From positions 62,001 to 126,000 of the forward strand of contig NZ_VTXE01000007.1 of the NCBI RefSeq assembly GCF_013114595.1: a stretch of 64,000 bases of DNA, in the 5' to 3' direction. Shown piece after piece: positions 17,666 to 27,513 of this stretch (the first letter of the stretch is position 1; each line of letters begins with the position of its first letter). The translations under genes and the position numbers were made by a program. The stretch comes from Vibrio sp. 99-8-1. GTDB taxonomy: Bacteria > Pseudomonadota > Gammaproteobacteria > Enterobacterales > Vibrionaceae. A model generated the notes under the pieces. It was not told where the DNA came from. It saw only the letters and a program-made list of their open reading frames with translations, and searched no databases.

Positions 17666-18540
17666 TAATGATTGTAATGAGTCACAAAGTCGATCAGTAA
17701 GCGAACTTTTTCTGGTTGATGATCTTTATGGTTATAGAGCATATAGATATCCCGCGGGTTTGCGCTCCATTGATCTAATACTCTAACGACATCCCCCCTC
17801 TCAAAATACTCAACCAGCATAATGTCTGGCATCAGAGTGATTCCCAAACCGCTAGCGGCTGCTCGTCGAACAACATTTAAAGTGTTTGCCTCAAATCGTG
17901 CTTTATCATTGTTAATGACCGTTTCACCATCCGTGTTGGTCAGTTGCCACTTCATCAGTGGGTGACCTTTTAATAATGAGTGTTGAGTTAGGTCGTCAGC
18001 ATGTTCCAGTGGTGCGCCGTTATTGGCTAAATAATCAGGGCTTGCAACTAATATATCTTTTACTGAATCAATTTTGCGAGCAATAAGACTGGAGTCTCTT
18101 TGAGGGCCAACTTTAAAAATAATATCCCATTCAGTTGGATCTATTTGATCGGCTTTATTGCTCATAGTGAGTTCAATATTAATGTCTGGGTATTGCGCCA
18201 TAAAATCGCTAAGCATCGGTAAAATAAGACGCTTAGTTAAATTTGAAGGAGCGGAAATACGCAACTTACCCGCGGCGCCTCTACAATCATCCGTGATCTC
18301 TTCAGTTGTGGTGGATAATCGTTTTAATAATGGTGAACACTCTTGATAAAAGCGCTCTCCAGCTTCCGTTAAAGAGAGTTTACGAGCGTGGCGATTGAGC
18401 AGCCTCAGGTTTAAGGAGTCCTCAAGTGCCTGAATACGTCGAGTAATCGTCGCGACAGGGATTAATGTTTTACGAGAAGTAGCGGTATAGCTACCATTTT
18501 CAACTACAAGCCTAAAAAGGTTCAAATCGTCAAATTTCAT
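17665..18540 (-). CDS. LysR-family transcriptional regulator
   Basis: A 291-residue LysR protein with an N-terminal winged helix (MKFDDLNLFRLVVENGSYTA, then a recognition helix around IPVATITRRIQALEDSL) and a C-terminal periplasmic-binding-like effector domain from about residue 90. It is convergent with purF. The divergent 243-bp gap to the response regulator gene contains no other recognisable gene. Ligand and targets cannot be read from the sequence; members of this subgroup often regulate a neighbouring oxidoreductase, but none is adjacent. Confidence 0.88.
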   Translation of the reverse strand: MKFDDLNLFRLVVENGSYTATSRKTLIPVATITRRIQALEDSLNLRLLNRHARKLSLTEAGERFYQECSPLLKRLSTTTEEITDDCRGAAGKLRISAPSNLTKRLILPMLSDFMAQYPDINIELTMSNKADQIDPTEWDIIFKVGPQRDSSLIARKIDSVKDILVASPDYLANNGAPLEHADDLTQHSLLKGHPLMKWQLTNTDGETVINNDKARFEANTLNVVRRAAASGLGITLMPDIMLVEYFERGDVVRVLDQWSANPRDIYMLYNHKDHQPEKVRLLIDFVTHYNH

Positions 18541-18783
18541 GAAAAATACAGACTTCCAATATACGAATTAGACCAATTTAACCCTAAGTAGGTATATTTA
18601 GTTTGCTTTGTATCAATTTGTTGTTGTGTTTTTAAACAAAACTGTAGGTTTTTTGCTGTTTTATTAATATATTAATTAATTACTCGGTAGCACATGTTGT
18701 ATTAATTACGATTGGCAACTACCTTTTATAGGGAAAAACAAAAATTATAAAGATGTCCTCAGACCTATTTACGTGAGGTTTAT

Positions 18784-19881
18784 ATGGTTACTAATACAGC
18801 CGAGAGTGATCAGTTGGTACAAGATAGTGAGCTCGACAGTAAAACGGTAATGTTGGTAGATGATGATGCCGTATTTCGTCGTTTCATCTCAGCAGTGTTA
18901 GAAAAAGAAGGGTATAGCGTTGTAGAAGCAGAACATGGTTTAGATGGGTTACAGCAGTTAAGAGAGCATGTTCCTGATATCATCATCTGTGACATTTCTA
19001 TGCCAATACTCGATGGTATTGAGTTTGCCGAAGAGGTAAGTTGGGAATACCCTGACATACCCATGATCGTTGTCTCAGCCACCGATGACATGTCAGACGT
19101 AGCGAAAGCGTTGCGATTTGGTATAAAAGATTTTCTAACTAAGCCTATTACTATTCCGAACCACTTAATGTCCGCTATCGCTAATATCTTGGATGATGAT
19201 TCAAAGCACTCGTCTATATCCCGTGATTTTTCCAGCCAATGGTTTCGTGTGGGCGAGCAGGGAGACATTCCGGAAGACAACGAACTGCATTGGCATTTGA
19301 ATTACTTAAAAGACAATCCTAATGCAGCAAGAGAGCTTCTAACTGCATTGTTACCAAATCGCGACAGCAAACAAGGCGACTGGCATTGCAGTTATAATTT
19401 GTTGCAATCATTAGAGTCCATGCCTCTGGTGTTTGACTATGCGTGGCTTATTGATGGTCAGTTCGCTTTTTATCTGGTGGACTCGACGGCAGATGATGGT
19501 TGCGGTGTCGGCAGTGCTCTGCTTATTCGAGCACTATTTAACGACTGCCTTCGTCACCAAGAGTTTGCGGTAAAAACCGCTGACTTTGTTGCGAGGTTAG
19601 AGCAAGGAATAGAGTGCACGGAGTGTGCTGCTAAAGTCGGTGCTATATTTGGTGTGGTTGATATGACAGATTGCAGCATCGAGATCATACCTGCCGGATT
19701 GGAAGCAATTTGGACAGATGGTCAAAAAAGTTTTCATATTCTTCCCGGTAATAAACTGGGGGATTCGTGTGTCGATAATGATGTACTTAAGTCTTTGCCA
19801 GTGGGTGTTAATAGCAAATTAACCCTTGCTAATATTGGTGTGAGTCATTTTAATTTGGAGATTCGTCAAAAAAGCAAATGA
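18784..19881 (+). CDS. rssB: RssB-like response regulator
   Basis: The N-terminal receiver domain has the acidic pair DD at 26-28, the phospho-acceptor Asp70 (IICDISMPILDGIEF), a conserved Ser/Thr near 98-100 and Lys120. After a linker the C-terminal ~200 residues resemble the degenerate PP2C-type phosphatase fold of RssB. RssB delivers the sigma factor RpoS to ClpXP in E. coli. At 365 residues it is slightly longer than E. coli RssB (337). RssB identity rests on overall architecture; another PP2C-type regulator is possible. Confidence 0.75.
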   Translation: MVTNTAESDQLVQDSELDSKTVMLVDDDAVFRRFISAVLEKEGYSVVEAEHGLDGLQQLREHVPDIIICDISMPILDGIEFAEEVSWEYPDIPMIVVSATDDMSDVAKALRFGIKDFLTKPITIPNHLMSAIANILDDDSKHSSISRDFSSQWFRVGEQGDIPEDNELHWHLNYLKDNPNAARELLTALLPNRDSKQGDWHCSYNLLQSLESMPLVFDYAWLIDGQFAFYLVDSTADDGCGVGSALLIRALFNDCLRHQEFAVKTADFVARLEQGIECTECAAKVGAIFGVVDMTDCSIEIIPAGLEAIWTDGQKSFHILPGNKLGDSCVDNDVLKSLPVGVNSKLTLANIGVSHFNLEIRQKSK

Positions 19882-20020
19882 TTGCTGCTTTATTGGCCTA
19901 GTGGATCTGTTTTTTGTGCGAGTAGTCAGGTTTTTTGTAACATAGCGGCAGTTTGAACGTTTGCGTTGCTTTCCCTTATTGCCCCCGCAACAGAAAATCA
20001 CTAACATAATGAGGAAGTGT

Positions 20021-20052
20021 GCCCACTCTTCGGAGTGGGCATTTGTTTTTTA
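20021..20052 (+). terminator. Terminator between the RssB-like gene and apt
   Basis: Perfect 8-bp stem GCCCACTC / GAGTGGGC with a stable TTCG tetraloop, followed by ATTTGTTTTTT. It lies 140 nt after the stop of the response regulator gene. Confidence 0.88.
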
Positions 20053-20170
20053 TGCGCGCCAAAATCTGCAAGCTCTGCGATCATTGGCGACTTTTTTAAA
20101 GCGCTCGCGTTACTCAAGATAATGACAAAAACAAATTTGAGTATACAAACGCTGGCATCACAACAAATAA

Positions 20171-20722
20171 ATGACTATGACAACTGAAACTATTTCACTG
20201 ATTAAATCAAGTATCAAATCCATTGCTGACTATCCGAAACCAGGTATTTTGTTTCGCGATGTAACAAGCCTTATGGAAGACCCAAAAGCTTATCAAGCAA
20301 CGATTCAGCTACTGGTTGAGAAGTACAAAGACCAAGGTTTTACTAAAATCGTTGGTACAGAAGCTCGTGGTTTCTTATTTGGCGCGCCTTTAGCGTTAGA
20401 ACTTGGCTTAGGCTTTGTTCCAGTGAGAAAACCTGGCAAACTGCCTCGTGAAACCAAATCAGAATCTTATGAATTGGAATACGGTACTGATACTTTAGAA
20501 ATACATGTTGATGCAATTTCTGAAGGCGATAAAGTACTGGTTGTTGATGATTTACTTGCTACTGGCGGTACAATCGAAGCAACGACAAAACTAATCCGTC
20601 AACTTGGCGGCATCGTTGACCATGCAGCATTCGTTATAAACCTACCTGAAATTGGTGGTGATAAGCGTCTAGAAGCTTTAGGTCTTGATGTATACAGCAT
20701 TTGTGACTTCGAAGGTCACTAA
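20171..20722 (+). CDS. apt: Adenine phosphoribosyltransferase
   Basis: Apt salvages adenine to AMP using PRPP. The PRPP-binding motif [13 protein letters not shown] is at residues ~122-134 and the [14 protein letters not shown] segment is conserved. Length is 183 residues, typical for the family. A second in-frame ATG two codons downstream is an alternative start. It lies 19 bp before dnaX, the order seen in E. coli and Vibrio (apt-dnaX-ybaB-recR). Confidence 0.97.
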   Translation: MTMTTETISLIKSSIKSIADYPKPGILFRDVTSLMEDPKAYQATIQLLVEKYKDQGFTKIVGTEARGFLFGAPLALELGLGFVPVRKPGKLPRETKSESYELEYGTDTLEIHVDAISEGDKVLVVDDLLATGGTIEATTKLIRQLGGIVDHAAFVINLPEIGGDKRLEALGLDVYSICDFEGH

Positions 20723-20741
20723 ACCGTCTCGGAAATATTGA

Positions 20742-23036
20742 ATGAGTTATTTAGCGTTAGCGCGAAAATGGCGTCCACACCAGTTTAATCAAGTGGTTGG
20801 ACAGGCACATGTATTAACAGCATTAGAAAATGCGTTAATACAAAATAAACTGCACCATGCCTATCTATTTAGTGGCACAAGAGGTGTAGGCAAGACCACC
20901 ATTGGTCGTCTTTTTGCTAAAGGGCTCAACTGCGAAACGGGGATCACATCAACCCCTTGCGGTGAATGCGATACGTGTCGAGAAATCGATCAGGGACGTT
21001 TTGTTGATCTACTAGAGATTGATGCGGCGTCTCGAACTAAGGTTGAAGACACGCGTGAGCTGCTCGATAACGTTCAATATAAGCCAGCTAGAGGGCGCTT
21101 TAAGGTTTACCTGATAGATGAAGTTCATATGCTATCTCGTCACAGCTTTAATGCGCTCCTTAAAACATTAGAAGAACCACCCGAATACGTTAAGTTTTTG
21201 TTGGCAACGACCGATCCACAAAAACTGCCGGTCACCATTCTATCCCGATGCTTACAATTCCACTTAAAACCGATAAGTGTCGATAATATACATCAGCAAT
21301 TAAATTTTATACTTGAACACGAAAACGTTACCGCGGAAGCGCGAGCGTTGGGCATGATCTCCTATGCCGCTGATGGCAGTATGCGTGATGCACTTAGTTT
21401 GACCGACCAGGCTATTGCTCTTGGCAACGGAACGGTTGATACCGATACCGTTTCGACCATGCTGGGAACGATTGATACTGACCAAGCGATCTATTTGCTG
21501 GAAGCGATTAGCAGCAAGCAAGCTCAGGTTGCGATGTCGGTGGTGCAAGAACTCGCTGCTAACGGTGCTGAATGGGACTCGCTACTGCAAGAGCTAGCCA
21601 GTCAACTGCATCGCATTGCAATGTGTCAGGCATTACCCGCAAGCTTAGATAAAAGTAAACCCGATGCGGAGCGTATTGCTCAGCTAACACAACATCTTTC
21701 TCCTCAAGATGTGCAGCTTTACTATCAGATAGCGTTGAAAGGCCGACAAGATTTAGCTTATGCCCCTTGCGAAAGAATGGGGGTTGAAATGGCAGTACTG
21801 CGCATGATTGCCTTTAGGCCGGCAAAAAGCGTCACAGCAACCAGTATTGATACCACGCTGCCGGAGACTAAACTGCCAAATCGTCAGCAGCCTGAGATTA
21901 AGCAACCAGAGAATACACAAGCGACGGGTGTAGCAAAAACGGTTGAAAAAATAGAGCCTACAGTGACACCTGAAGCTAGGCCAACAGCTAGCGCCGAGAT
22001 GGTATCTCCTTCTATACCTGTTACAAACCCTATACCTGTTACAAATCCTGTGCCTGTAACAGAAGAAGCCCAGCCTATATCAAGGCCTGCTCCGACAGTA
22101 GAGCAGCCTCCAGTTGAGAGTCATCGAGTTGCTCATCAAGAACAGCCACCTATGCCTTCTGAGGATGATTATCCTGCCGAAATGGAAGAGTATGAGCCGA
22201 TGAGCTACTCAATGCAGGACAATAACGACTATCCATTAACACAGCCAGAAATGACGCAAGCTTCGCAGCCTATGGTAGAACCAGCTGCTCCAGTGCAACA
22301 AGCCTCGTCACAAGTACCTCAGAGTACGGCTCCCGCTAGAGTAGGGTTACGTCATCAATTACGTTCTAAAAGAGCGTCATCAAACCCGACAAATAGCGAG
22401 CGTAATCAAGTAAAAAAGTCTAAATCGGTATCGCCAGTTAATGTGTTAGATAGAGTCGCGCAGCAGCACGGTGTTGCGGCTAAAGCGATGCCGATGTCAT
22501 CAACAGAAGAGAAAAGTAACACCGATAACGAACCTTATCAGTGGAAGCCGAGTAAAATCGTTGTTGAAAAAGAGAGTGGTGAGTTAACACCTACGCAGGT
22601 AAAACAAGCTTTAGAACATGCTAAAACGCCAGAGATGATGGAGAAGCTTCGAGTCGAGTCGGTAAGTAGTAACCCTTGGGCGGCATTGATTCAATCACTA
22701 GATACCGCAAAGCTAGTTGAGCAGTTGGCGTTGAACTCCTACTATGAAAAACATGGTTCTACCATTCAGCTATTTCTGAGACCGTCTCAAGCTCATTTAA
22801 ATACCGATAAAGCTCAGCGAGAATTATTACAGGCTCTTAATCAAGCACTAGGTGAACATTGCTACTTAAGAGTTGAAATCAGTGATAAAGGTGAAACACC
22901 TTTAGAACTAAGAGAAGCGTTATATCAACAGAAACTACAATCTGCATTCTCGACGCTAGAAAATGATGCCAATGTACAGTTTATCCAAGCTCGTTTTGCT
23001 GCATCATTGGACAGAGAGAGTGTAAGACCAATATAA
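20742..23036 (+). CDS. dnaX: DNA polymerase III subunits tau (full length) and gamma
   Basis: DnaX is the clamp-loader ATPase of the replicative polymerase. Walker A GTRGVGKTT is at residues 45-53. The zinc-binding cysteines are C64, C73, C76 and C79, and DEVH of Walker B is near 126-129. A sensor LATTDPQKLP and the arginine-finger SRC follow. Residues ~370-560 form a Pro/Glu-rich linker and the C-terminal ~150 residues are the tau-specific DnaB/polymerase-binding part. A slippery heptamer at 22412-22418 would give a shorter gamma form (see that entry). Confidence 0.97.
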   Translation: MSYLALARKWRPHQFNQVVGQAHVLTALENALIQNKLHHAYLFSGTRGVGKTTIGRLFAKGLNCETGITSTPCGECDTCREIDQGRFVDLLEIDAASRTKVEDTRELLDNVQYKPARGRFKVYLIDEVHMLSRHSFNALLKTLEEPPEYVKFLLATTDPQKLPVTILSRCLQFHLKPISVDNIHQQLNFILEHENVTAEARALGMISYAADGSMRDALSLTDQAIALGNGTVDTDTVSTMLGTIDTDQAIYLLEAISSKQAQVAMSVVQELAANGAEWDSLLQELASQLHRIAMCQALPASLDKSKPDAERIAQLTQHLSPQDVQLYYQIALKGRQDLAYAPCERMGVEMAVLRMIAFRPAKSVTATSIDTTLPETKLPNRQQPEIKQPENTQATGVAKTVEKIEPTVTPEARPTASAEMVSPSIPVTNPIPVTNPVPVTEEAQPISRPAPTVEQPPVESHRVAHQEQPPMPSEDDYPAEMEEYEPMSYSMQDNNDYPLTQPEMTQASQPMVEPAAPVQQASSQVPQSTAPARVGLRHQLRSKRASSNPTNSERNQVKKSKSVSPVNVLDRVAQQHGVAAKAMPMSSTEEKSNTDNEPYQWKPSKIVVEKESGELTPTQVKQALEHAKTPEMMEKLRVESVSSNPWAALIQSLDTAKLVEQLALNSYYEKHGSTIQLFLRPSQAHLNTDKAQRELLQALNQALGEHCYLRVEISDKGETPLELREALYQQKLQSAFSTLENDANVQFIQARFAASLDRESVRPI
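22412..22423 (+). promoter_or_regulatory. Candidate programmed -1 frameshift site producing the gamma subunit
   Basis: Within dnaX the heptamer A AAA AAG (22412-22418) is in the frame needed for -1 slippage (codons GTA AAA AAG). After slippage the next codons are GTC TAA, so the shifted product ends at once at about residue 560. In E. coli the same heptamer and a stop just after it give gamma. A GC-containing inverted repeat downstream (around 22465) could stimulate it; no strong upstream Shine-Dalgarno was seen. Confidence 0.75.
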
Positions 23037-23038
23037 AA

Positions 23039-23065
23039 GGGTTGAAGTTCGTCAACTTTAACCCC
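23039..23065 (+). repeat. Hairpin between dnaX and ybaB
   Basis: GGGTTGAAGTT / AACTTTAACCC (one G-U pair) with a CGTC loop, starting 3 nt after the dnaX stop. No T-run follows, so it looks like an mRNA-stabilising or partial-attenuation hairpin, not a full terminator. Confidence 0.6.
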
Positions 23066-23103
23066 ATTGTTAAGTGAAACAATCGTTAACCAGAGAGAAT
23101 AAA

Positions 23104-23436
23104 ATGTTTGGTGGAAAAGGCGGTATGGGCAACCTAATGAAACAGGCCCAACAGATGCAAGATCGTATGCAGAAGATGCAAGAAGAAATTGCCAATATGG
23201 AAGTGACCGGTGAATCAGGTGCTGGCCTTGTAAAAATTACCATTACCGGTTCCCATAGTGTTCGTCGCGTTGACATTGACGAAAGCTTAATGGAAGACGA
23301 TAAAGAGATGTTGGAAGATTTGATTGCCGCAGCGTTCAATGATGCAGCACGTCGAGTTGAAGAGACACAAAAAGAGAAAATGGCGTCTGTTACCGGAGGT
23401 ATGCAATTACCACCGGGCATGAAAATGCCATTCTAA
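23104..23436 (+). CDS. ybaB: YbaB/EbfC nucleoid-associated protein
   Basis: A 110-residue DNA-binding dimer protein of the YbaB/EbfC family, linked to nucleoid organisation and recombination. The start is ATG 23104 ([19 protein letters not shown]), preceded by AGAGAG; an upstream ATG at 23074 would add ten non-conserved residues. The helical Met/Gln-rich N-terminus and the [19 protein letters not shown] segment are typical. It lies between dnaX and recR, as in E. coli. Confidence 0.96.
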   Translation: MFGGKGGMGNLMKQAQQMQDRMQKMQEEIANMEVTGESGAGLVKITITGSHSVRRVDIDESLMEDDKEMLEDLIAAAFNDAARRVEETQKEKMASVTGGMQLPPGMKMPF

Positions 23437-23501
23437 TAACAAGTTTACAATTAAAGCTACCTTGGCTTATTTATCCCAAGCCGAGGTTACTTAGGTAATT
23501 T

Positions 23502-24101
23502 ATGCGTACCAGTCATATGCTGGAACAGATGATGGAGGCCTTACGGTGTCTGCCTGGGGTTGGTCCCAAGTCAGCGCAACGTATGGCCTTTCATTTGTTA
23601 CAGCGAGATAGAAAAGGTGGCTTGCAGCTAGCTGAAGCGTTATCGAAAGCGATGACAGAAATTGGCCATTGCAGCGAGTGTCGCACCTTTACAGAAGAAG
23701 AAACCTGTCATATTTGTAACAATGCAAAAAGACAAGAAAATGGCTTACTTTGTGTAGTTGAAAGCCCAGCGGATATCGCCGCGGTGGAAGCGACGGGTCA
23801 ATTCTCTGGCCGTTACTTTGTCTTGATGGGGCATCTATCACCACTTGATGGAATTGGTCCTGGTGATATTGGACTCGACACTTTAGATTTCCGTCTACAG
23901 CGTGGTGATATAAACGAAGTGATCTTAGCAACCAACCCAACGGTAGAAGGTGAAGCCACCGCTCATTATATAGCGGAGCTTTGTCATGCCCATAAGGTGA
24001 ATGCCAGTCGTATCGCTCACGGTGTTCCCGTAGGGGGAGAGTTAGAGTTGGTGGATGGCACCACTTTGTCCCACTCATTACTGGGTAGACAAAAACTGTA
24101 A
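23502..24101 (+). CDS. recR: Recombination mediator RecR
   Basis: RecR works with RecF and RecO to load RecA at gaps. It has an N-terminal helix-hairpin-helix ([18 protein letters not shown]), a zinc finger of Cys57, Cys60, Cys69 and Cys72, and a Toprim domain starting at [15 protein letters not shown]. The Walker-like tail [16 protein letters not shown] is present. Length 199, close to E. coli RecR (201). Confidence 0.97.
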   Translation: MRTSHMLEQMMEALRCLPGVGPKSAQRMAFHLLQRDRKGGLQLAEALSKAMTEIGHCSECRTFTEEETCHICNNAKRQENGLLCVVESPADIAAVEATGQFSGRYFVLMGHLSPLDGIGPGDIGLDTLDFRLQRGDINEVILATNPTVEGEATAHYIAELCHAHKVNASRIAHGVPVGGELELVDGTTLSHSLLGRQKL

Positions 24102-24120
24102 GTCGTACCGTCTCTAGGAG

Positions 24121-24378
24121 TTAGAGTGTGTAAGTTACACGCTCTAGTTCTTCAATATTAATTAGCGCTTGCGCGTTACTGGTTGAACAGATATCAGGAC
24201 ACGTTTTAAAATCGTGACAGACTTTGGGTCTCTCTGGTTGACCAAATAGCTTACAAAGATTGTCATCATTGAGCTGAACACAACGAGTATTGGCTGGCTT
24301 ACCCTTCTCCATACCGGGAATGGGTGACGATATACTTGGTGCAATACAACATGCCCCGCAGCCTAAACGGCATTCCAT
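24121..24378 (-). CDS. YkgJ-family cysteine cluster protein
   Basis: A small 85-residue protein with cysteines in a CxxxCGACC arrangement (MECRLGCGACCIAP), then CVQL, CKLFG, VCHDFKTCPDIC. This fits the YkgJ/UPF0153 family, whose members are thought to bind zinc or an iron-sulfur centre. Function is unknown. A ribosome binding site (AGGAT) precedes the ATG. It is convergent with recR and divergent from the other cysteine-cluster gene at 24493. Confidence 0.85.
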   Translation of the reverse strand: MECRLGCGACCIAPSISSPIPGMEKGKPANTRCVQLNDDNLCKLFGQPERPKVCHDFKTCPDICSTSNAQALINIEELERVTYTL

Positions 24379-24492
24379 AATAGATCCTCATATTCAGTAG
24401 CGGCGGGCATAGTAACAAAGAAAGGAACCTCTTGCACTTTACTGATGACAGGAGTATAAATCTCGCCCTAAATCCTCAACAGTGAATAAGCA

Positions 24493-24933
24493 ATGACAGA
24501 CGCATTTTGGCAACATACACCCTTAGAGCAAATGACAGAATCTCAGTGGGAATCATTGTGTGACGGCTGTGGAAAATGCTGTCTACATAAACTAATGGAT
24601 GAAGACAGCGATGAAGTGTATTACACCAATGTGGCGTGCAGTTGGTTAAACAGCAAAACCTGCAGCTGTAAAGATTATCCTAATCGTTTCAGTTCTGGCG
24701 AAGAGTGCTTAAAGCTGACCAGAGACAAAATTCATCAGTTTAATTGGCTGCCAGATACTTGTTCATATCGGTTACTTGCGGAAGGAAAAACGCTTCCACA
24801 ATGGCATCCACTTATTAGCGGCTCGAAGTCCGCTATGCATGCCGCGGGTGAAAGTGTCCGAGGCAAAGTAGTGTATGAAATTGATGTTGTTGATTGGGAA
24901 GACCACATTTTGAATCATCCTCATCGTAGTTAA
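24493..24933 (+). CDS. YcgN family cysteine cluster protein (UPF0260)
   Basis: A 146-residue protein with [17 protein letters not shown] near the N-terminus, [18 protein letters not shown], and [21 protein letters not shown]. These are the signature blocks of the YcgN/UPF0260 family, related to the YkgJ fold. E. coli ycgN neighbours minCDE-type genes; here it stands alone. Role unknown; metal binding is likely from the cysteine spacing. Confidence 0.9.
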   Translation: MTDAFWQHTPLEQMTESQWESLCDGCGKCCLHKLMDEDSDEVYYTNVACSWLNSKTCSCKDYPNRFSSGEECLKLTRDKIHQFNWLPDTCSYRLLAEGKTLPQWHPLISGSKSAMHAAGESVRGKVVYEIDVVDWEDHILNHPHRS

Positions 24934-25103
24934 TTGGCACTATTCTCTTACTCAGTCGCTATCAATAAACGTAAGTCCCAATCCCCAGTGTCGCCATCTC
25001 TTTGGTGGCACAGGATAAAAATACTGTATATAAAGTCAGTATTTTCTTGATCTATTAGGGTGAGATTAGTTAATCTAGCCTTTTCATTACTCTTCCGTGC
25101 TGT

Positions 25104-27038
25104 ATGTCGACTTTATATATTGCAGAAAAACCGAGTCTAGCCAGAGCCATAGCGGCGGCACTGCCAAATCCACAAAAAAAAGAACAAGGTTGTATTCGCT
25201 GCGGTAACGGCGATATTGTCACTTGGTGTATTGGACACCTATTAGAGCAAGTGGAGCCGGATGCGTATGATGAGAAATACAAGAAATGGAATCTACAAGA
25301 CCTACCGATAATGCCACAGCAGTGGCAGCTAAAACCGAGAAAAACGGCCAGTAAACAGCTTTCAACTATCAGAAAACTACTGAAAGAGACGCAACATATT
25401 GTGCATGCAGGAGACCCTGATAGAGAAGGGCAATTGCTGGTGGATGAGGTGATAGACTACCTAAAAGTATCGGCGAAAAAGAAGTCGTCCATTGAGCGGC
25501 TACTGATTAACGACTTAAACTTACCTGCGGTTAAGCGTGCGCTTACTTCTATGCGTAGCAATAAAGAATTTATTCCTCTGTCCGTTTCCGCTTTGGCACG
25601 CTCAAGAGCAGATTGGCTGTATGGCATGAACATGTCTCGAGCTTATACCTTATTAGGCCAAAAAGCGGGCTACCAAGGCGTATTGTCTGTTGGTCGAGTA
25701 CAGACGCCAGTGCTAGGTTTAGTGGTACGAAGAGACGATGAAATTGCCAATTTTGTTGCCAAAGACTATTTCACTCTGCATGCGCTCATTCCCTACCAAC
25801 ACGACGGGAAGACATTTGATATTCGTGCACGCTGGAAGCCAAGCGAAGCGTGTTTGCCATGGCAGGATGAAGAGGGCAGGGTTGTTCATAAGAGTTTGGT
25901 AGAGAACGTAGCCAAGCGCATTGCGGGTCAACCGGCAACAGTGACGGACTCTGAGCAAAAGCAGACTAAACAAGCTCCGCCATTGCCTTATTCACTCTCA
26001 GCTCTTCAAATTGATGCATCAAAACGTTTTTCAATGAGTGCGCAGGAGGTACTAAACTGTTGCCAATCTCTGTATGAAAAACATAAGTTAATTACATACC
26101 CTCGGTCAGATTGCCGTTATTTGCCTAAAGAACATTATGGCCAAGCGGGTTCCATTATGCAGGCATTAAGTAGCAATATTAATGAGATGCGAGATGATAT
26201 TGCTCATGCCAATCTGACGATCAAATCAAAAGCGTGGAATGACAATAAAGTCGAAGCTCACCATGCGATTATCCCTACACCGAAGACAATGTCGTTAAAT
26301 GCTCTGTCGGGCAATGAGATGAAAATCTACCAACAAATAGCAAGACAGTATGTGATGCAATTCTACCCGCATGCGGTATATGCAGAGGCGAAGTTGGTGT
26401 TTGATATTGCCGGAGGCTGCTTTATTGCTAAAGGGCGACAGTTAGTAGAGAAAGGTTGGAAAGCCTTAATGGGAAAAGCCACCGAAAAAGAGGACCAAGG
26501 CGTTGATACCGTCCCGCCATTAAAAAAAGCAGAGACGTTATTGTGTCGAGAGGGAGAGATAAAAGAGAAAAAAACGGAACCGCCAAAGCACTTTACTGAA
26601 GCCACTTTATTACAAGCAATGACAGGTATTTCTCGATTTGTTGAAGATAAAGAATTAAAGAAAATTCTACGAGAAACCGATGGTTTAGGAACAGAAGCAA
26701 CAAGAGCGGGCATATTAGATACGCTATTTAAACGCCAACTGTTAACTCGAAAAGGTAAAACTATTCTTAGTAGTGCCGCAGGACGTGGATTGATCTACGC
26801 GTTACCCAATGAGTCAACCTATCCAGATATGACGGCACATTGGGAGCATCAGTTGCAAGGTATGGCGGAGAGAAATCAAGCCTATCAACCATTTATGCAA
26901 GCGCTAGAGAGCCGGATAGAACAGTTGATTGAGACGGTGAAAATTGCACCAGTGCCGTCGTCGTTACAATCGCTGCCCAAAGTAGAGCGAACCAAGTTTA
27001 AACGCAGAGGAAGAAGACCAGCTAAAAAGAGTGCCTAG
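25104..27038 (+). CDS. topB: DNA topoisomerase III
   Basis: TopB is a type IA topoisomerase that decatenates replicating DNA. It has an N-terminal Toprim domain (IAEKPSLARAIAAAL and HAGDPDREGQLLVDEV at residues ~101-116). Cleavage-domain motifs include SVGRVQTPVLGLV. The catalytic tyrosine is near residue 332 in LITYPRSDCRYL. A basic C-terminal tail (KFKRRGRRPAKKSA) probably aids DNA binding. At 644 residues it matches E. coli TopB (653). The start lacks a strong ribosome binding site. It stands alone, followed by a terminator. Confidence 0.95.
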   Translation: MSTLYIAEKPSLARAIAAALPNPQKKEQGCIRCGNGDIVTWCIGHLLEQVEPDAYDEKYKKWNLQDLPIMPQQWQLKPRKTASKQLSTIRKLLKETQHIVHAGDPDREGQLLVDEVIDYLKVSAKKKSSIERLLINDLNLPAVKRALTSMRSNKEFIPLSVSALARSRADWLYGMNMSRAYTLLGQKAGYQGVLSVGRVQTPVLGLVVRRDDEIANFVAKDYFTLHALIPYQHDGKTFDIRARWKPSEACLPWQDEEGRVVHKSLVENVAKRIAGQPATVTDSEQKQTKQAPPLPYSLSALQIDASKRFSMSAQEVLNCCQSLYEKHKLITYPRSDCRYLPKEHYGQAGSIMQALSSNINEMRDDIAHANLTIKSKAWNDNKVEAHHAIIPTPKTMSLNALSGNEMKIYQQIARQYVMQFYPHAVYAEAKLVFDIAGGCFIAKGRQLVEKGWKALMGKATEKEDQGVDTVPPLKKAETLLCREGEIKEKKTEPPKHFTEATLLQAMTGISRFVEDKELKKILRETDGLGTEATRAGILDTLFKRQLLTRKGKTILSSAAGRGLIYALPNESTYPDMTAHWEHQLQGMAERNQAYQPFMQALESRIEQLIETVKIAPVPSSLQSLPKVERTKFKRRGRRPAKKSA

Positions 27039-27063
27039 TCTTCATATCACCAACGGATGATCA

Positions 27064-27100
27064 AAAAAAAGCCTTGCTTCATATTAGCAAGGCTTTCTGT
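27064..27100 (+). terminator. Bidirectional terminator between topB and ridA
   Basis: AAAGCCTTGC / GCAAGGCTTT stem (27069-27078 and 27087-27096) flanked by an A-run on the left and TTTCTGTTTT on the right, between two convergent genes. Confidence 0.85.
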
Positions 27101-27118
27101 TTTATTATTCAATAGAAA

Positions 27119-27499
27119 TTATCGAGTAGCGATGACTTCTATTTCTATCTGAGCATCGAGAGGAAGACGAGCGACTTCAACACAAGAGCGTGCTGGATAT
27201 GGCGCGTTTCTTTGCTCGAAAAAACGTTGATAAGCGGCATTGATAACCGGGAAATCATTTAAGTCTTTCACAAACACAGTTGTTTTAACGATGTTGTGAA
27301 TGTCTAACCCTGCTTCAAGCAGAATAGCAACGGCATTAGAGAGTGATTGAATAGTCTGGTTCTCAATGCCTTCTGCCATTAATCCTGTTTCAGAATTGAT
27401 AGGCAACTGACCTGAAGTGATTACCATACTCCCTAAATCGACACCTTGAACATAAGGGCCAATCGCTGCTGGAGCGTGTTTTGTATTAATTGCAGTCAT
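27119..27499 (-). CDS. ridA: RidA/YjgF-family enamine/imine deaminase
   Basis: RidA proteins hydrolyse reactive 2-aminoacrylate and other enamines. The 126-residue sequence has the SGQLPINSETG block and the catalytic Arg in YPARSCVEVARLPLDAQIEIE (about residue 104). It is 14 bp downstream of the tnaB-type permease gene, so it belongs to the tnaA operon. This fits: tryptophanase releases 2-aminoacrylate, the usual RidA substrate. TdcF is an alternative name for such operon copies. Confidence 0.92.
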   Translation of the reverse strand: MTAINTKHAPAAIGPYVQGVDLGSMVITSGQLPINSETGLMAEGIENQTIQSLSNAVAILLEAGLDIHNIVKTTVFVKDLNDFPVINAAYQRFFEQRNAPYPARSCVEVARLPLDAQIEIEVIATR

Positions 27500-27513
27500 T
27501 GTTTAAACCTTGA

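Noticed and set aside
24121..24378. Ferredoxin-like iron-sulfur protein
   Set aside because: Cysteine spacing fits the YkgJ family, not the CxxCxxCxxxCP ferredoxin pattern.
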